Assembly: GCF_010858045.1 (NCBI RefSeq)
Contig: NZ_JAAGVC010000011.1
Location: 86,909-150,908 of the forward strand
Source: Nocardia cyriacigeorgica
GTDB taxonomy: Bacteria; Actinomycetota; Actinomycetes; Mycobacteriales; Mycobacteriaceae
DNA length: 64,000 bases
Reading direction: 5' to 3'
The notes below the pieces were generated by a model. That model ran no database searches. It was not told where the DNA came from and saw nothing but the letters and a program-made list of their open reading frames with translations. The translations under genes and the position numbers were made by a program. Positions 36,734 to 44,377 of the stretch are shown here, in pieces. Position 1 is the first letter of the stretch. Each line of letters opens with the position of its first letter.

Positions 36734-37573
36734 GTGACGGCCAACGGCGAGCAGACCGGACATCCGCACCACGGCAGCGAGCGGGCCGGTCGGGTGGCGG
36801 CATTCTTCGACCTCGACAAGACCGTGATCGCGAAGTCGAGCACCTACGTGTTCAGCAAACCGTTCTTCGCGCAGGGCCTGTTGAATCGGCGGGCGGTGCT
36901 GGAGAGCAGCTACGCGCATTTCATGTTCCTGCTCTCCGGCGCCGACCACGATCAGATGGAGCGGATGCGCGCCCACCTGACCAGCATGTGCGCCGGGTGG
37001 GATGTCGAGCAGGTGAAATCCATTGTGGCCGAGACCTTGCATGAGCTGGTCGACCCGCTGGTCTACGCCGAGGCAGCCGATCTGATCGCCGATCACAAGA
37101 TCCGCGGCCACGATGTGGTGATCGTGTCCGCCTCCGGCGAGGAGATCGTCGCGCCGATCGCCGAAGCACTCGGCGCCGATCACACGGCCGCCACCAGAAT
37201 GGTCGTGCAGGACGGTAAGTACACCGGCGAGGTGGAGTTCTACTGCTACGGCGAAGGCAAGGTCACCGCGATCGAAAAGCTCGCCGCCGCAGAGGGTTAC
37301 GACCTGTCGCGGTGTTATGCGTATTCGGATTCGATCACCGATCTGCCGCTGCTCTCGGCGGTCGGCCACCCGACGGCGGTGAACCCCGATCGCGCCCTGC
37401 GGCGCGAGGCGGTGGCGAGGAGCTGGCCGATCCTGATCTTCTCCAACCCGGTGTCGCTGTGGTCGCGGTTCCAGGCACCGTCCTCCACCACGGTGGCGGC
37501 AACGGCGGCGGTGGGAGTGAGCGCGGTGCTCGCGGGTGCGATCAGTTACCGGCTGCTGCGCCGGCGCCGCTGA
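36734..37573 (+). CDS. HAD-IB family phosphatase with a C-terminal membrane segment
   Basis: 279 aa. Motif I is FFDLDKTVI (DxDxT variant with K), motif II IVSASGEEIVAPIAEALG and motif III SDSITDLPLL; the overall layout matches SerB-like HAD-IB hydrolases. The final 30 residues (VAATAAVGVSAVLAGAISY then LLRRRR) are a membrane anchor. GTG 36734 is set by the leaderless promoter. It corresponds to Rv3661; the substrate is uncertain. It is flanked by the 6C RNA upstream and an Ms1-like RNA downstream. Confidence 0.88.
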   Translation: MTANGEQTGHPHHGSERAGRVAAFFDLDKTVIAKSSTYVFSKPFFAQGLLNRRAVLESSYAHFMFLLSGADHDQMERMRAHLTSMCAGWDVEQVKSIVAETLHELVDPLVYAEAADLIADHKIRGHDVVIVSASGEEIVAPIAEALGADHTAATRMVVQDGKYTGEVEFYCYGEGKVTAIEKLAAAEGYDLSRCYAYSDSITDLPLLSAVGHPTAVNPDRALRREAVARSWPILIFSNPVSLWSRFQAPSSTTVAATAAVGVSAVLAGAISYRLLRRRR

Positions 37574-37726
37574 CGAACCCCTCCCAACCGGGTACACCCG
37601 AGCCCCACGGCCGGCGCCGGGCAGGCCGGTCGGTACGCCCGTACAAGATCGCGAACTGTGCCGCGACCAGGGATTCAACCACGAAACACCGGGAGACACG
37701 CCGATAATTCGATGTTTTCCGACCCC

Positions 37727-37755
37727 TTGCTGTGAGTGCGCTCACAGTGTAAAAA
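37727..37755 (+). promoter_or_regulatory. Promoter of the Ms1-like RNA with a CRP palindrome in the spacer
   Basis: TTGCTG (37727-37732), 17 nt, then TAAAAA (37750-37755). The sequence TGTGAGTGCGCTCACA at 37731-37746 is an exact TGTGA-N6-TCACA site and fills the spacer, so a bound CRP would block RNA polymerase. Confidence 0.7.
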
Positions 37756-37761
37756 TGAAGG

Positions 37762-38060
37762 CACGGAAGGACGGAAGGCCAGGACGGAGTCGGAAGAGAA
37801 GGCTCAGCCCCCCATCCCACCCTTCCCAGCACGGACGCCAGGCACCCACGCGGAGCGCGCCGCGACAAGGGCAAAAGCGTTGTGGGCCTGCGACATTCGA
37901 GCTGCCGACGGCGAGCGCCTCGCATAATTGCGGGGATGAGCCGCGGTGGATTCGGATCACTCGCCGAGGCCGAAGAACACAACCCACTCAGCACGCTTGG
38001 TAACCGGGTTGTCCGTGCTAGCGGGCGGTGAGGTCGGTGACGACAACGCCGCCCGCTTCG
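37762..38060 (+). ncRNA. Ms1-like (MTS2823-like) small RNA
   Basis: The 528-bp gap between the HAD gene and the Rv3662c homologue has no supported gene but contains a strong plus-strand promoter and, about 300 nt later, a 9-bp GC hairpin (38020-38057). In mycobacteria the abundant RNA Ms1/MTS2823, about 300 nt and bound to core RNA polymerase, occupies the same interval. Assignment rests on synteny, promoter strength, predicted length and the lack of codons; I could not compare secondary structure. The first 50 nt are purine-rich (GAAGGCACGGAAGGACGG). Confidence 0.68.
38020..38057 (+). terminator. Hairpin at the end of the Ms1-like RNA
   Basis: AGCGGGCGG (38020-38028) pairs with CCGCCCGCT (38049-38057). 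It may be a terminator or a terminal stem left after processing. Confidence 0.45.
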
Positions 38061-38101
38061 ATATGTCCGGACCTATCCCTACAGACCCGATATAGCTCCC
38101 C

Positions 38102-38848
38102 CTAACCAGAGGCGGCGTCGGCGATCGACGTCGCCTCTCGTGCGCCATCCTCCAGCGCACCGCAGCACAGGATCACCCAGCTGCCGACTCCCTCGGGAGT
38201 GCCCGTCCCGAACGCCGCGGCCGCATCCAGATAGGCCTGCCGCCTGCGCAGCCAGAACACCTCGGGCACGCCGAGGCTGTGCGGGTCCAGGCCGCTCGAT
38301 ACCGCGACGAGCCGAGACGCCGCCCGCGCGACGATCCCGTCGGCGGTGCCGAACGGCTTCAGGGTCAGCAGTTCGCCGTGCACCACGGCCGCGATCACCG
38401 GGGCGGGCGCCGACGATCCGAGCACGGTCTGGGCGAGCAGGTCCAGTCGCTGCGCTACCCCGCCGTCACCGCGCGGCCTGCCGAGTTCGGCCTCATCGGC
38501 GACCAGATCGGCGGCGGCGAGCAGATGGAGCCGGGCCAGGGCTTGGAGCGGAGCGCGCTGCCAGGTGCCGACGAGATTGCGCAGCGCGTCCCCGTCCAGG
38601 GCCTGCCCGACCCGCAGCGAGCCGGCCAGAATCGGATCGCTGACATTGCCGTCGGCGGGCAGTTCGACGCTTCCGCCGTCGATGGCGGCCGACGAACGCG
38701 CGGCACGCACCGCCGCCTCGGCCGCCGTCGTCGGCCAGCCGCGACGGTTGCTCTTGTGCCGGTGGACCTCGGCGAGCGCATCGCGGGCCTTGTCGGCGGC
38801 GGCGCGCACACCGGGCAGATCGACGAGGGGCTGCAGCGGATCGGTCAC
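38102..38848 (-). CDS. Degenerate Fic-fold protein (Rv3662c homologue)
   Basis: 248 aa. Fic-like landmarks are visible in order: RAARSSAAIDGGSVELP near residue 49, matching the S/TSxAIEG lead helix, and LTLKPFGTADGIVARAASRL near residue 166, which lines up residue for residue with the Fic loop HPFxDGNGRxxR. The catalytic histidine is lysine, and GNGR reads ADGI, so AMP transfer by the usual mechanism is unlikely. Cytosolic, no other domain. It is conserved at this place in mycobacteria, where it is a hypothetical protein. The fold assignment is mine, by eye. Confidence 0.6.
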   Translation of the reverse strand: MTDPLQPLVDLPGVRAAADKARDALAEVHRHKSNRRGWPTTAAEAAVRAARSSAAIDGGSVELPADGNVSDPILAGSLRVGQALDGDALRNLVGTWQRAPLQALARLHLLAAADLVADEAELGRPRGDGGVAQRLDLLAQTVLGSSAPAPVIAAVVHGELLTLKPFGTADGIVARAASRLVAVSSGLDPHSLGVPEVFWLRRRQAYLDAAAAFGTGTPEGVGSWVILCCGALEDGAREATSIADAASG

Positions 38849-38877
38849 GATTGATGAGGCTACTGGCGTGTACTCGG

Positions 38878-40587
38878 TCAGCTCACCAGTAGGTCCCGGC
38901 CCGGAATGGCGTCGAGCAAGCGGCGGGTGTAGTCCTCGCGCGGGTTGTCGAACACCTCGTCGGTCGGCGCGGCCTCGACCACTCGGCCCGCACGCATCAC
39001 CAGGACCTCGTCGGCGATCTGCCGGACGACGGCCAGATCATGGGTGATGAACAGATACGACAAGCCGAGTTCGGCTTGCAGGTCGCTGAGCAGTTCCAGG
39101 ATTTGGGCCTGGACCAGCACGTCGAGCGCGGAGACCGCCTCATCGCAGACCAGGAGTTCGGGCGAGAGGGCAAGAGCGCGGGCGATGGCGACGCGCTGGC
39201 GTTGACCGCCGGACAGCTCGTTCGGGTATCGCGACAGCACATCCGCCGGTAGCGCCACTTTGTCGAGCAGGTCGCGCACGGTGGCGTCGCGGTCGGCGCG
39301 ACGACCGATGCCGTGGGTGCGCAGCGGCTCGGTCAGGGTGCGATGGATCGAGTACATGGGGTCGAGCGAGCCATAGGGATTCTGGAAGATCGGCTGCACC
39401 CGGCGCCGGAACGCCAAGGGTGATTTCCGGCTCAGCTCGGCCACGTCGGCACCGTCGAAGGTCACCGTTCCCGACGTCGGCTCCAGCAACCCGAGCACCA
39501 TCTGGGCGACCGTGGACTTGCCCGACCCGGATTCGCCGACGATGGCCGTGGTGGTTCCGCGCCGCATCCGGAAGCCGACGTCGTCGACGGCGAGCAGTTC
39601 GGTCGACTTCCACGGCACCGATCCTCTGATCCGGTACCGCTTCGTGAGTCCGTCGACGACCAGGATGTCCTCGGCGGCAACGGTATCCACGTCGCGGGCA
39701 CCTTCCTCGGCCACCTCGATCGCCTGACGCCGCACCTGTGCGCGTGCTACCCGCACCGAGCGCCGCCGGGCGGCCAGCGACGGCGCCGAGTCGACCAGGC
39801 GACGGGTGTACTCGTGCTGTGGATCGCGCAGGATCTCCAGCGCCGGACCGGATTCCACCACCCGGCCGCGATACATCACCACCAGATGTTCGGCCCGTTC
39901 GGCGGCAAGACCGAGGTCGTGGGTGATCAACAGCATCGCAGTGCCCAACTGCGCGGTGAGTTCGCCGATGTGATCGAGGATCTGCCGCTGCACGGTGACG
40001 TCCAGGGCGGAGGTCGGTTCGTCGGCGATGAGCAGATCCGGGCGCCCGGACAGCCCGATCGCGATCAAGGCCCGCTGGCGCAGGCCGCCGGACAGCTCGT
40101 GCGGGTACTGGTTCATTCGGTGTTCCGGGTCGGGGACGCCCGCCTCACGCAGTAACTCGGCGGCCTGCACACGCGCCTGTTTGCCACGCGCGATCCCATT
40201 GGCGGCCAGGGTTTCACCGATCTGGAAGCCGATCTTCCACACCGGGTTCAGATTCGACATCGGGTCCTGCGGAACGAACCCGATACCGTTGCCGCGCACC
40301 CCGATCAACTCCGATTCCGGTGCCGCCGCCAGGTCACGGCCGGCGAAGCGGATCTCACCGGACACCACTCGACCGCCGCTGGGCAGCAGCCCGATCACCG
40401 CATGGGCGGTGGTCGACTTGCCGGAGCCGGATTCCCCGACGATCGCCACGGTCTGGCCGGGGTAAACCGTCAGATCGACACCACGGACGGCATCGACCCG
40501 ATCGTCTCCCGAGCCGAAAGCGACGTGCAGATCGCGGATCTCGAGCAGCGGCGCGGCCGGTTCGCCGGTTGCCTGCGCGGCGTTCAT
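38878..40587 (-). CDS. dppD: Dipeptide ABC transporter ATP-binding protein, two ATPase domains fused
   Basis: 569 aa. Each half has Walker A (IVGESGSGKSTTAHAV near 42; IVGESGSGKSTVAQMV near 330), an ABC signature (HELSGGLRQRALIA; NELSGGQRQRVAIA) and Walker B (LLIADEPTSALDV; LLVCDEAVSALDV, where the catalytic glutamate is E in CDEAVS). It therefore equals DppD plus DppF of other bacteria, as in Rv3663c. ATG 40587 has GGAGGCGAGC upstream and overlaps dppC (ATGA). Imports di- or oligopeptides with dppA-C. Confidence 0.93.
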   Translation of the reverse strand: MNAAQATGEPAAPLLEIRDLHVAFGSGDDRVDAVRGVDLTVYPGQTVAIVGESGSGKSTTAHAVIGLLPSGGRVVSGEIRFAGRDLAAAPESELIGVRGNGIGFVPQDPMSNLNPVWKIGFQIGETLAANGIARGKQARVQAAELLREAGVPDPEHRMNQYPHELSGGLRQRALIAIGLSGRPDLLIADEPTSALDVTVQRQILDHIGELTAQLGTAMLLITHDLGLAAERAEHLVVMYRGRVVESGPALEILRDPQHEYTRRLVDSAPSLAARRRSVRVARAQVRRQAIEVAEEGARDVDTVAAEDILVVDGLTKRYRIRGSVPWKSTELLAVDDVGFRMRRGTTTAIVGESGSGKSTVAQMVLGLLEPTSGTVTFDGADVAELSRKSPLAFRRRVQPIFQNPYGSLDPMYSIHRTLTEPLRTHGIGRRADRDATVRDLLDKVALPADVLSRYPNELSGGQRQRVAIARALALSPELLVCDEAVSALDVLVQAQILELLSDLQAELGLSYLFITHDLAVVRQIADEVLVMRAGRVVEAAPTDEVFDNPREDYTRRLLDAIPGRDLLVS

Positions 40588-41543
40588 GCTCGCCTCCTGC
40601 GGGATTTCGGATCGAGGGCATCGCTGAGCGCGTCGCCGAGCATGATGAAGCTGAGCACGGTCAGCGCGAGTGCCGTCGCGGGATAGAACAGGATCAGCGA
40701 ACCACCGCGCAACTGCTGCTGCCCGGTCGCGATATCGGCGCCCCAGGACACCTCGGTCGGCGGCAGGCCGACCCCGAGGAACGACAGCGTGGCCTCGGTG
40801 ACGATGAATACGCCCAGCCAGATGGTGGTCACCACGATGACCGGCCCGAGTGAATTCGGCACCACATGCCGCAGCAGGATCCGGAACCGCGACACCCCCA
40901 AGGCCCGCGCCGCCAGCACGTATTCGCTGTTCTTGGCCGCGATCACCGCCCCGCGCGCGATCCGCGCCACCTGCGGCCAGGTGAATCCGGCCAGGATGAC
41001 GACCACCAGCGCGATCGTCCGGCGCTCCGACAGCTGCATGACGACGATGGCGGCGAGCATCAGTGGAACCGCGTACACGATCTCGGCGACCCTGGAGATG
41101 ATCGAGTCGAGCAGCCCGCCGTAGAAGCCGGCCAGCGCACCGAGCGTCGCCCCGATCGCGACGAACAGCAGCGCCGCGCCGACCCCGGTCAGCACCGATG
41201 CGCGCGCCCCGTAGACGGTGCGGGCGTAGATGTCGCAGCCTTGCAGATCGAACCCGAACCAATGCTGTGAACTGGGCGGGAGCAGACTGTTGTCGACTAC
41301 GCAGTAGCGCGGGTCCTGGTCGGTGAACAGGCCGGGGAACAGGGCAAGCAGCAGCACCAGCACGATCATCGCGACCGATACCAGGAACAGCGGATTGCGG
41401 CGCAGCCCGCGCCAGGCTTCACTCCAGAATCCGCGCGGTGTTCCTGCCACCCGCACCCGGTCGACGGCATCGACCTCGATCTCGTCGGCCGGCGCGACCC
41501 AGCGCTGCTGTCCGGGGCGGGCCCGAGCACGTTCGTCGGACAT
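40584..41543 (-). CDS. dppC: Dipeptide ABC transporter permease DppC
   Basis: 319 aa from ATG 41543, which has GGGAG 7 nt upstream; GTG 41549 is too close to that site. A cytosolic N-terminus is followed by NPLFLVSVAMIVLVLLLALF and five more membrane segments. The EAA-like loop YVLAARALGVSRFRILLRHV marks a binding-protein-dependent permease. It corresponds to Rv3664c. Confidence 0.92.
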   Translation of the reverse strand: MSDERARARPGQQRWVAPADEIEVDAVDRVRVAGTPRGFWSEAWRGLRRNPLFLVSVAMIVLVLLLALFPGLFTDQDPRYCVVDNSLLPPSSQHWFGFDLQGCDIYARTVYGARASVLTGVGAALLFVAIGATLGALAGFYGGLLDSIISRVAEIVYAVPLMLAAIVVMQLSERRTIALVVVILAGFTWPQVARIARGAVIAAKNSEYVLAARALGVSRFRILLRHVVPNSLGPVIVVTTIWLGVFIVTEATLSFLGVGLPPTEVSWGADIATGQQQLRGGSLILFYPATALALTVLSFIMLGDALSDALDPKSRRRRA

Positions 41544-41558
41544 GCTCACACTCCCTTC

Positions 41559-42485
41559 TCACGCATAGCGGATCCGTGGGTCGAGCGCCGCGTACAGCAG
41601 GTCGACGATCAGGTTGGCCAGCAGGAACACCACGATCAGCACGGTCACGAAGGAGACCACCGTCGGCGCCTCGCCGCGCACCACCGCCTGGTAGAGAGTG
41701 CCGCCGACGCCGGGGATATTGAAGATGCCCTCGGTGACGATGGCCCCGCCCATCAGCGCACCCAGATCGGCACCGATGAAGGTGACCACCGGGATCAGCG
41801 AATTGCGCAGGATATGCACCACCACGACCCGGCGCCGCGGCAATCCCTTCGCGGTGGCGGTTCGCACGTAGTCGGCGTCCCGGTTCTCCACCACCGAGCT
41901 GCGGGTCAGGCGCAGTACGTAAGCGAACGACAGTGCGCCGAGCACCATCGCGGGCACGATCAGCCGCGCGAAACTCGCGTCGGCGCCGACGGTCACCGGC
42001 GCGATACCCCATTCGATGCCGAACAGATACTGGGCGAGGAACGCGAGCACGAACACCGGCACCGCGATCACGATCAGGCTGGCGACCAGCATCGTCGAAT
42101 CGAACAGCCTGCCCTTGCGCAGTCCGGCGATGACGCCGAAGAACACGCCGAACACCGTCTCGAACAGCACCGCGAGCAGCGCCAGCCGGAAGGTGATCGG
42201 GAAGGCGCGCGCGAGTTCTTCGCGCACCGGGCGGCCGGAGAAGGAGGTGCCGAGGTCGAAGGTGAAGATGCCCTTCAGGTAGTACAGATACTGCACGATG
42301 AACGGCCGGTCCAGGTGGTAGCGGGCCTGCAGCTGGGCTTCCAGGGCCGGGGTCAGCGTGCGGTCACCGGCAAGGGCGGCCACAGATCCGCCGGAGACCT
42401 TGAAGATCAGGAAGTAGATGAGCAGCGTGGCGCCGAAGAACACCGGAATCATCTGCACCAGCCGCCGCACGATGTACCAAGCCAT
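41559..42485 (-). CDS. dppB: Dipeptide ABC transporter permease DppB
   Basis: 308 aa with six membrane segments, opening MAWYIVRRLVQMIPVFFGAT as DppB/OppB proteins do. The coupling loop is DYVRTATAKGLPRRRVVVVH, and FNIPGVGGTLYQAVVRGEAP is a family marker. It lies 15 bp upstream of dppC. It corresponds to Rv3665c. Confidence 0.94.
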   Translation of the reverse strand: MAWYIVRRLVQMIPVFFGATLLIYFLIFKVSGGSVAALAGDRTLTPALEAQLQARYHLDRPFIVQYLYYLKGIFTFDLGTSFSGRPVREELARAFPITFRLALLAVLFETVFGVFFGVIAGLRKGRLFDSTMLVASLIVIAVPVFVLAFLAQYLFGIEWGIAPVTVGADASFARLIVPAMVLGALSFAYVLRLTRSSVVENRDADYVRTATAKGLPRRRVVVVHILRNSLIPVVTFIGADLGALMGGAIVTEGIFNIPGVGGTLYQAVVRGEAPTVVSFVTVLIVVFLLANLIVDLLYAALDPRIRYA

Positions 42486-42509
42486 ACGCTCTCCTCACTC
42501 TCCGGCGGC

Positions 42510-44114
42510 TCAGCGCAGCTCGATGTTCTCGAAGTCGGCCAGGCCGTTCCAGGCGAAGGCGACATTGCGGACCCGCTCGGAATAGCCCGCGGAGTTGACG
42601 TAGTCGAAGACCGGGATGGTCGGCAGGTCACGCAGCAGCACCGTCTGCGCCTCGGCGACCAGTTCCCAGGACCGTTCCTCGGTCGGCGCGGCCTCCGCGG
42701 CGGCGATCAGCGCGTCGAATTCCGGGTTGCGGTAATCGAAATCGTTGGTGGCCGAGTTGCTCAGGAACCCGGGTTCCAGGAACTGCAGCATGGTCGGGTA
42801 ATCGCCCTGCCAGCCGGACCGGAACGCCTTGCCGACGGTCCGGCTGGTGACCTGATCGCGCAGCTGTTTGAAGGTCGGCAGGGCGGCGCCGACCGCTTCG
42901 ATGCCGAGGGTGTTCTTGATGCTGTTGGCGACCGCGTCGACCCAGGCTTGATGGCCGCCGTCGGCGTTGTAGGCGATCTCGAAACGTCCACTCCACGGCG
43001 AGATCTCGTTCGCTTGCGCCCACAGCTCGCGGGCCCGTTCCGGGTTGTAGTCGAGGACCTCGGAGCCGGGCAGATCCGGGTTGTAGCCCGGCAGCACTCG
43101 TGAGGTGTAGTCGCGTGCCGGCGTGCGGGTGCCGCGAAAGATTTTGTCGCCGATGCGTTCCCGCTGGATCGCCATGGAGATGGCGTGCCTGCGCAATCTG
43201 CCCTCTTCGCCGTCGAAATGCGGCAGGCCGGGCTGCGTGCCGATCCACTGGTTCTGCGCGGTGGGCGCGGACACGGCGCGCTCGCCCAGATCGTCGTCGG
43301 CGACGGTGAGCGCGCTGGGCGGGACGGTGTCGAGCACGTCGAGATTGCCGGCAAGCAGATCCGAATAGGCGGCGTCGAAATTGGAGTAGAACACGAAGGT
43401 CAGGCCCCTGTTCTTGGCCGGACGCCCGCCCCGGTAGGTCTCGTTGGGCACCAGGTCCAGCTTCACATCGTGCTGCCAGGCGTCACCGTCGGCGAAGCGA
43501 TACGGGCCGTTGCCGATCGGGCGCTGACCGAACGCCTCGATATCCTCGAACGCCACCTCGGGCAGCGGATAGAACGGCGCGTACGCCAGGCGGGTACGGA
43601 AGTCGATGGTCGGCGCCTTCAGATCGACGGTGAAGGTGAGCTCGTCGAGCACCCGCAACCCCGACATCGTCTGCGCGCGAGGCGGATCGGCCTGCACATC
43701 GTCGAAGCCGACGATCGGCTCGTAGGTGTAGCTCTGCAACTGCGCATTGGTGATCAGCGCGCCGAAATTCCACGCGTCGACGAACGAGTGCGCGGTCACC
43801 GGCGAGCCGTCGCTGAAGGTCCAGCCTGGTGTCAACCGGATCAGATAGTGCTGCTGGTCGGCGGTCTCGATGGACTGGGCGACCTCGTCGTGCAGGCGGC
43901 CGTTCGCGTCGATGCGGCGCAGCCCGGCGAAGAGCCGGTCCACGATCCGGCCGCCGCCGTTCTCGTTGGTATTCGACGGAACCAGCGGATTCTGCGGTTC
44001 GCTGCCGTTGACCGCGATGGAATCACCCAGCGCCGGCGTGATGGTGCAGGCGGGCACCGTCGCTGCGCACAGCAGGGCGAGCACCAACGTCGCGAACCAG
44101 GCCGGAATCCGCAT
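42510..44114 (-). CDS. dppA: Periplasmic-type dipeptide-binding lipoprotein DppA
   Basis: 534 aa, family 5 extracellular solute-binding protein. Signal sequence MRIPAWFATLVLALLCAATV ends in a VPAC lipobox, so Cys23 is the probable lipid anchor. Family 5 markers are IDANGRLHDEVAQSIE, YLIRLTPGWTFSDGSPVTA and PIGNGPYRFADGD. ATG 44114 has GGGGGTG immediately upstream; longer readings are not family-like. It is the first gene of the dpp operon and is divergent from acs. It corresponds to Rv3666c. Confidence 0.92.
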   Translation of the reverse strand: MRIPAWFATLVLALLCAATVPACTITPALGDSIAVNGSEPQNPLVPSNTNENGGGRIVDRLFAGLRRIDANGRLHDEVAQSIETADQQHYLIRLTPGWTFSDGSPVTAHSFVDAWNFGALITNAQLQSYTYEPIVGFDDVQADPPRAQTMSGLRVLDELTFTVDLKAPTIDFRTRLAYAPFYPLPEVAFEDIEAFGQRPIGNGPYRFADGDAWQHDVKLDLVPNETYRGGRPAKNRGLTFVFYSNFDAAYSDLLAGNLDVLDTVPPSALTVADDDLGERAVSAPTAQNQWIGTQPGLPHFDGEEGRLRRHAISMAIQRERIGDKIFRGTRTPARDYTSRVLPGYNPDLPGSEVLDYNPERARELWAQANEISPWSGRFEIAYNADGGHQAWVDAVANSIKNTLGIEAVGAALPTFKQLRDQVTSRTVGKAFRSGWQGDYPTMLQFLEPGFLSNSATNDFDYRNPEFDALIAAAEAAPTEERSWELVAEAQTVLLRDLPTIPVFDYVNSAGYSERVRNVAFAWNGLADFENIELR

Positions 44115-44377
44115 CTGCACCCCCGGAATCATCGTCGTCTGACGGTTCGGCCGCGGCGGTTTCGGGTCGACGCGGTCGAACCGGCCGTGCGCGGAGCCCC
44201 GCCCGCCGATCAGAAGCCGACGATAACCAGCGCGGCACAGATTTGTCAGGCGACCGGGCCGCACTCGTGCCTGCCGATTCGGTGCCCACCCGATGGACAG
44301 GGTGGCAGCGGCGTGGGTCACAGTTGACTACTGTCGAAACCGGCCGCATGCGCAGGTGATGTGAAGGAAGTGACGAG

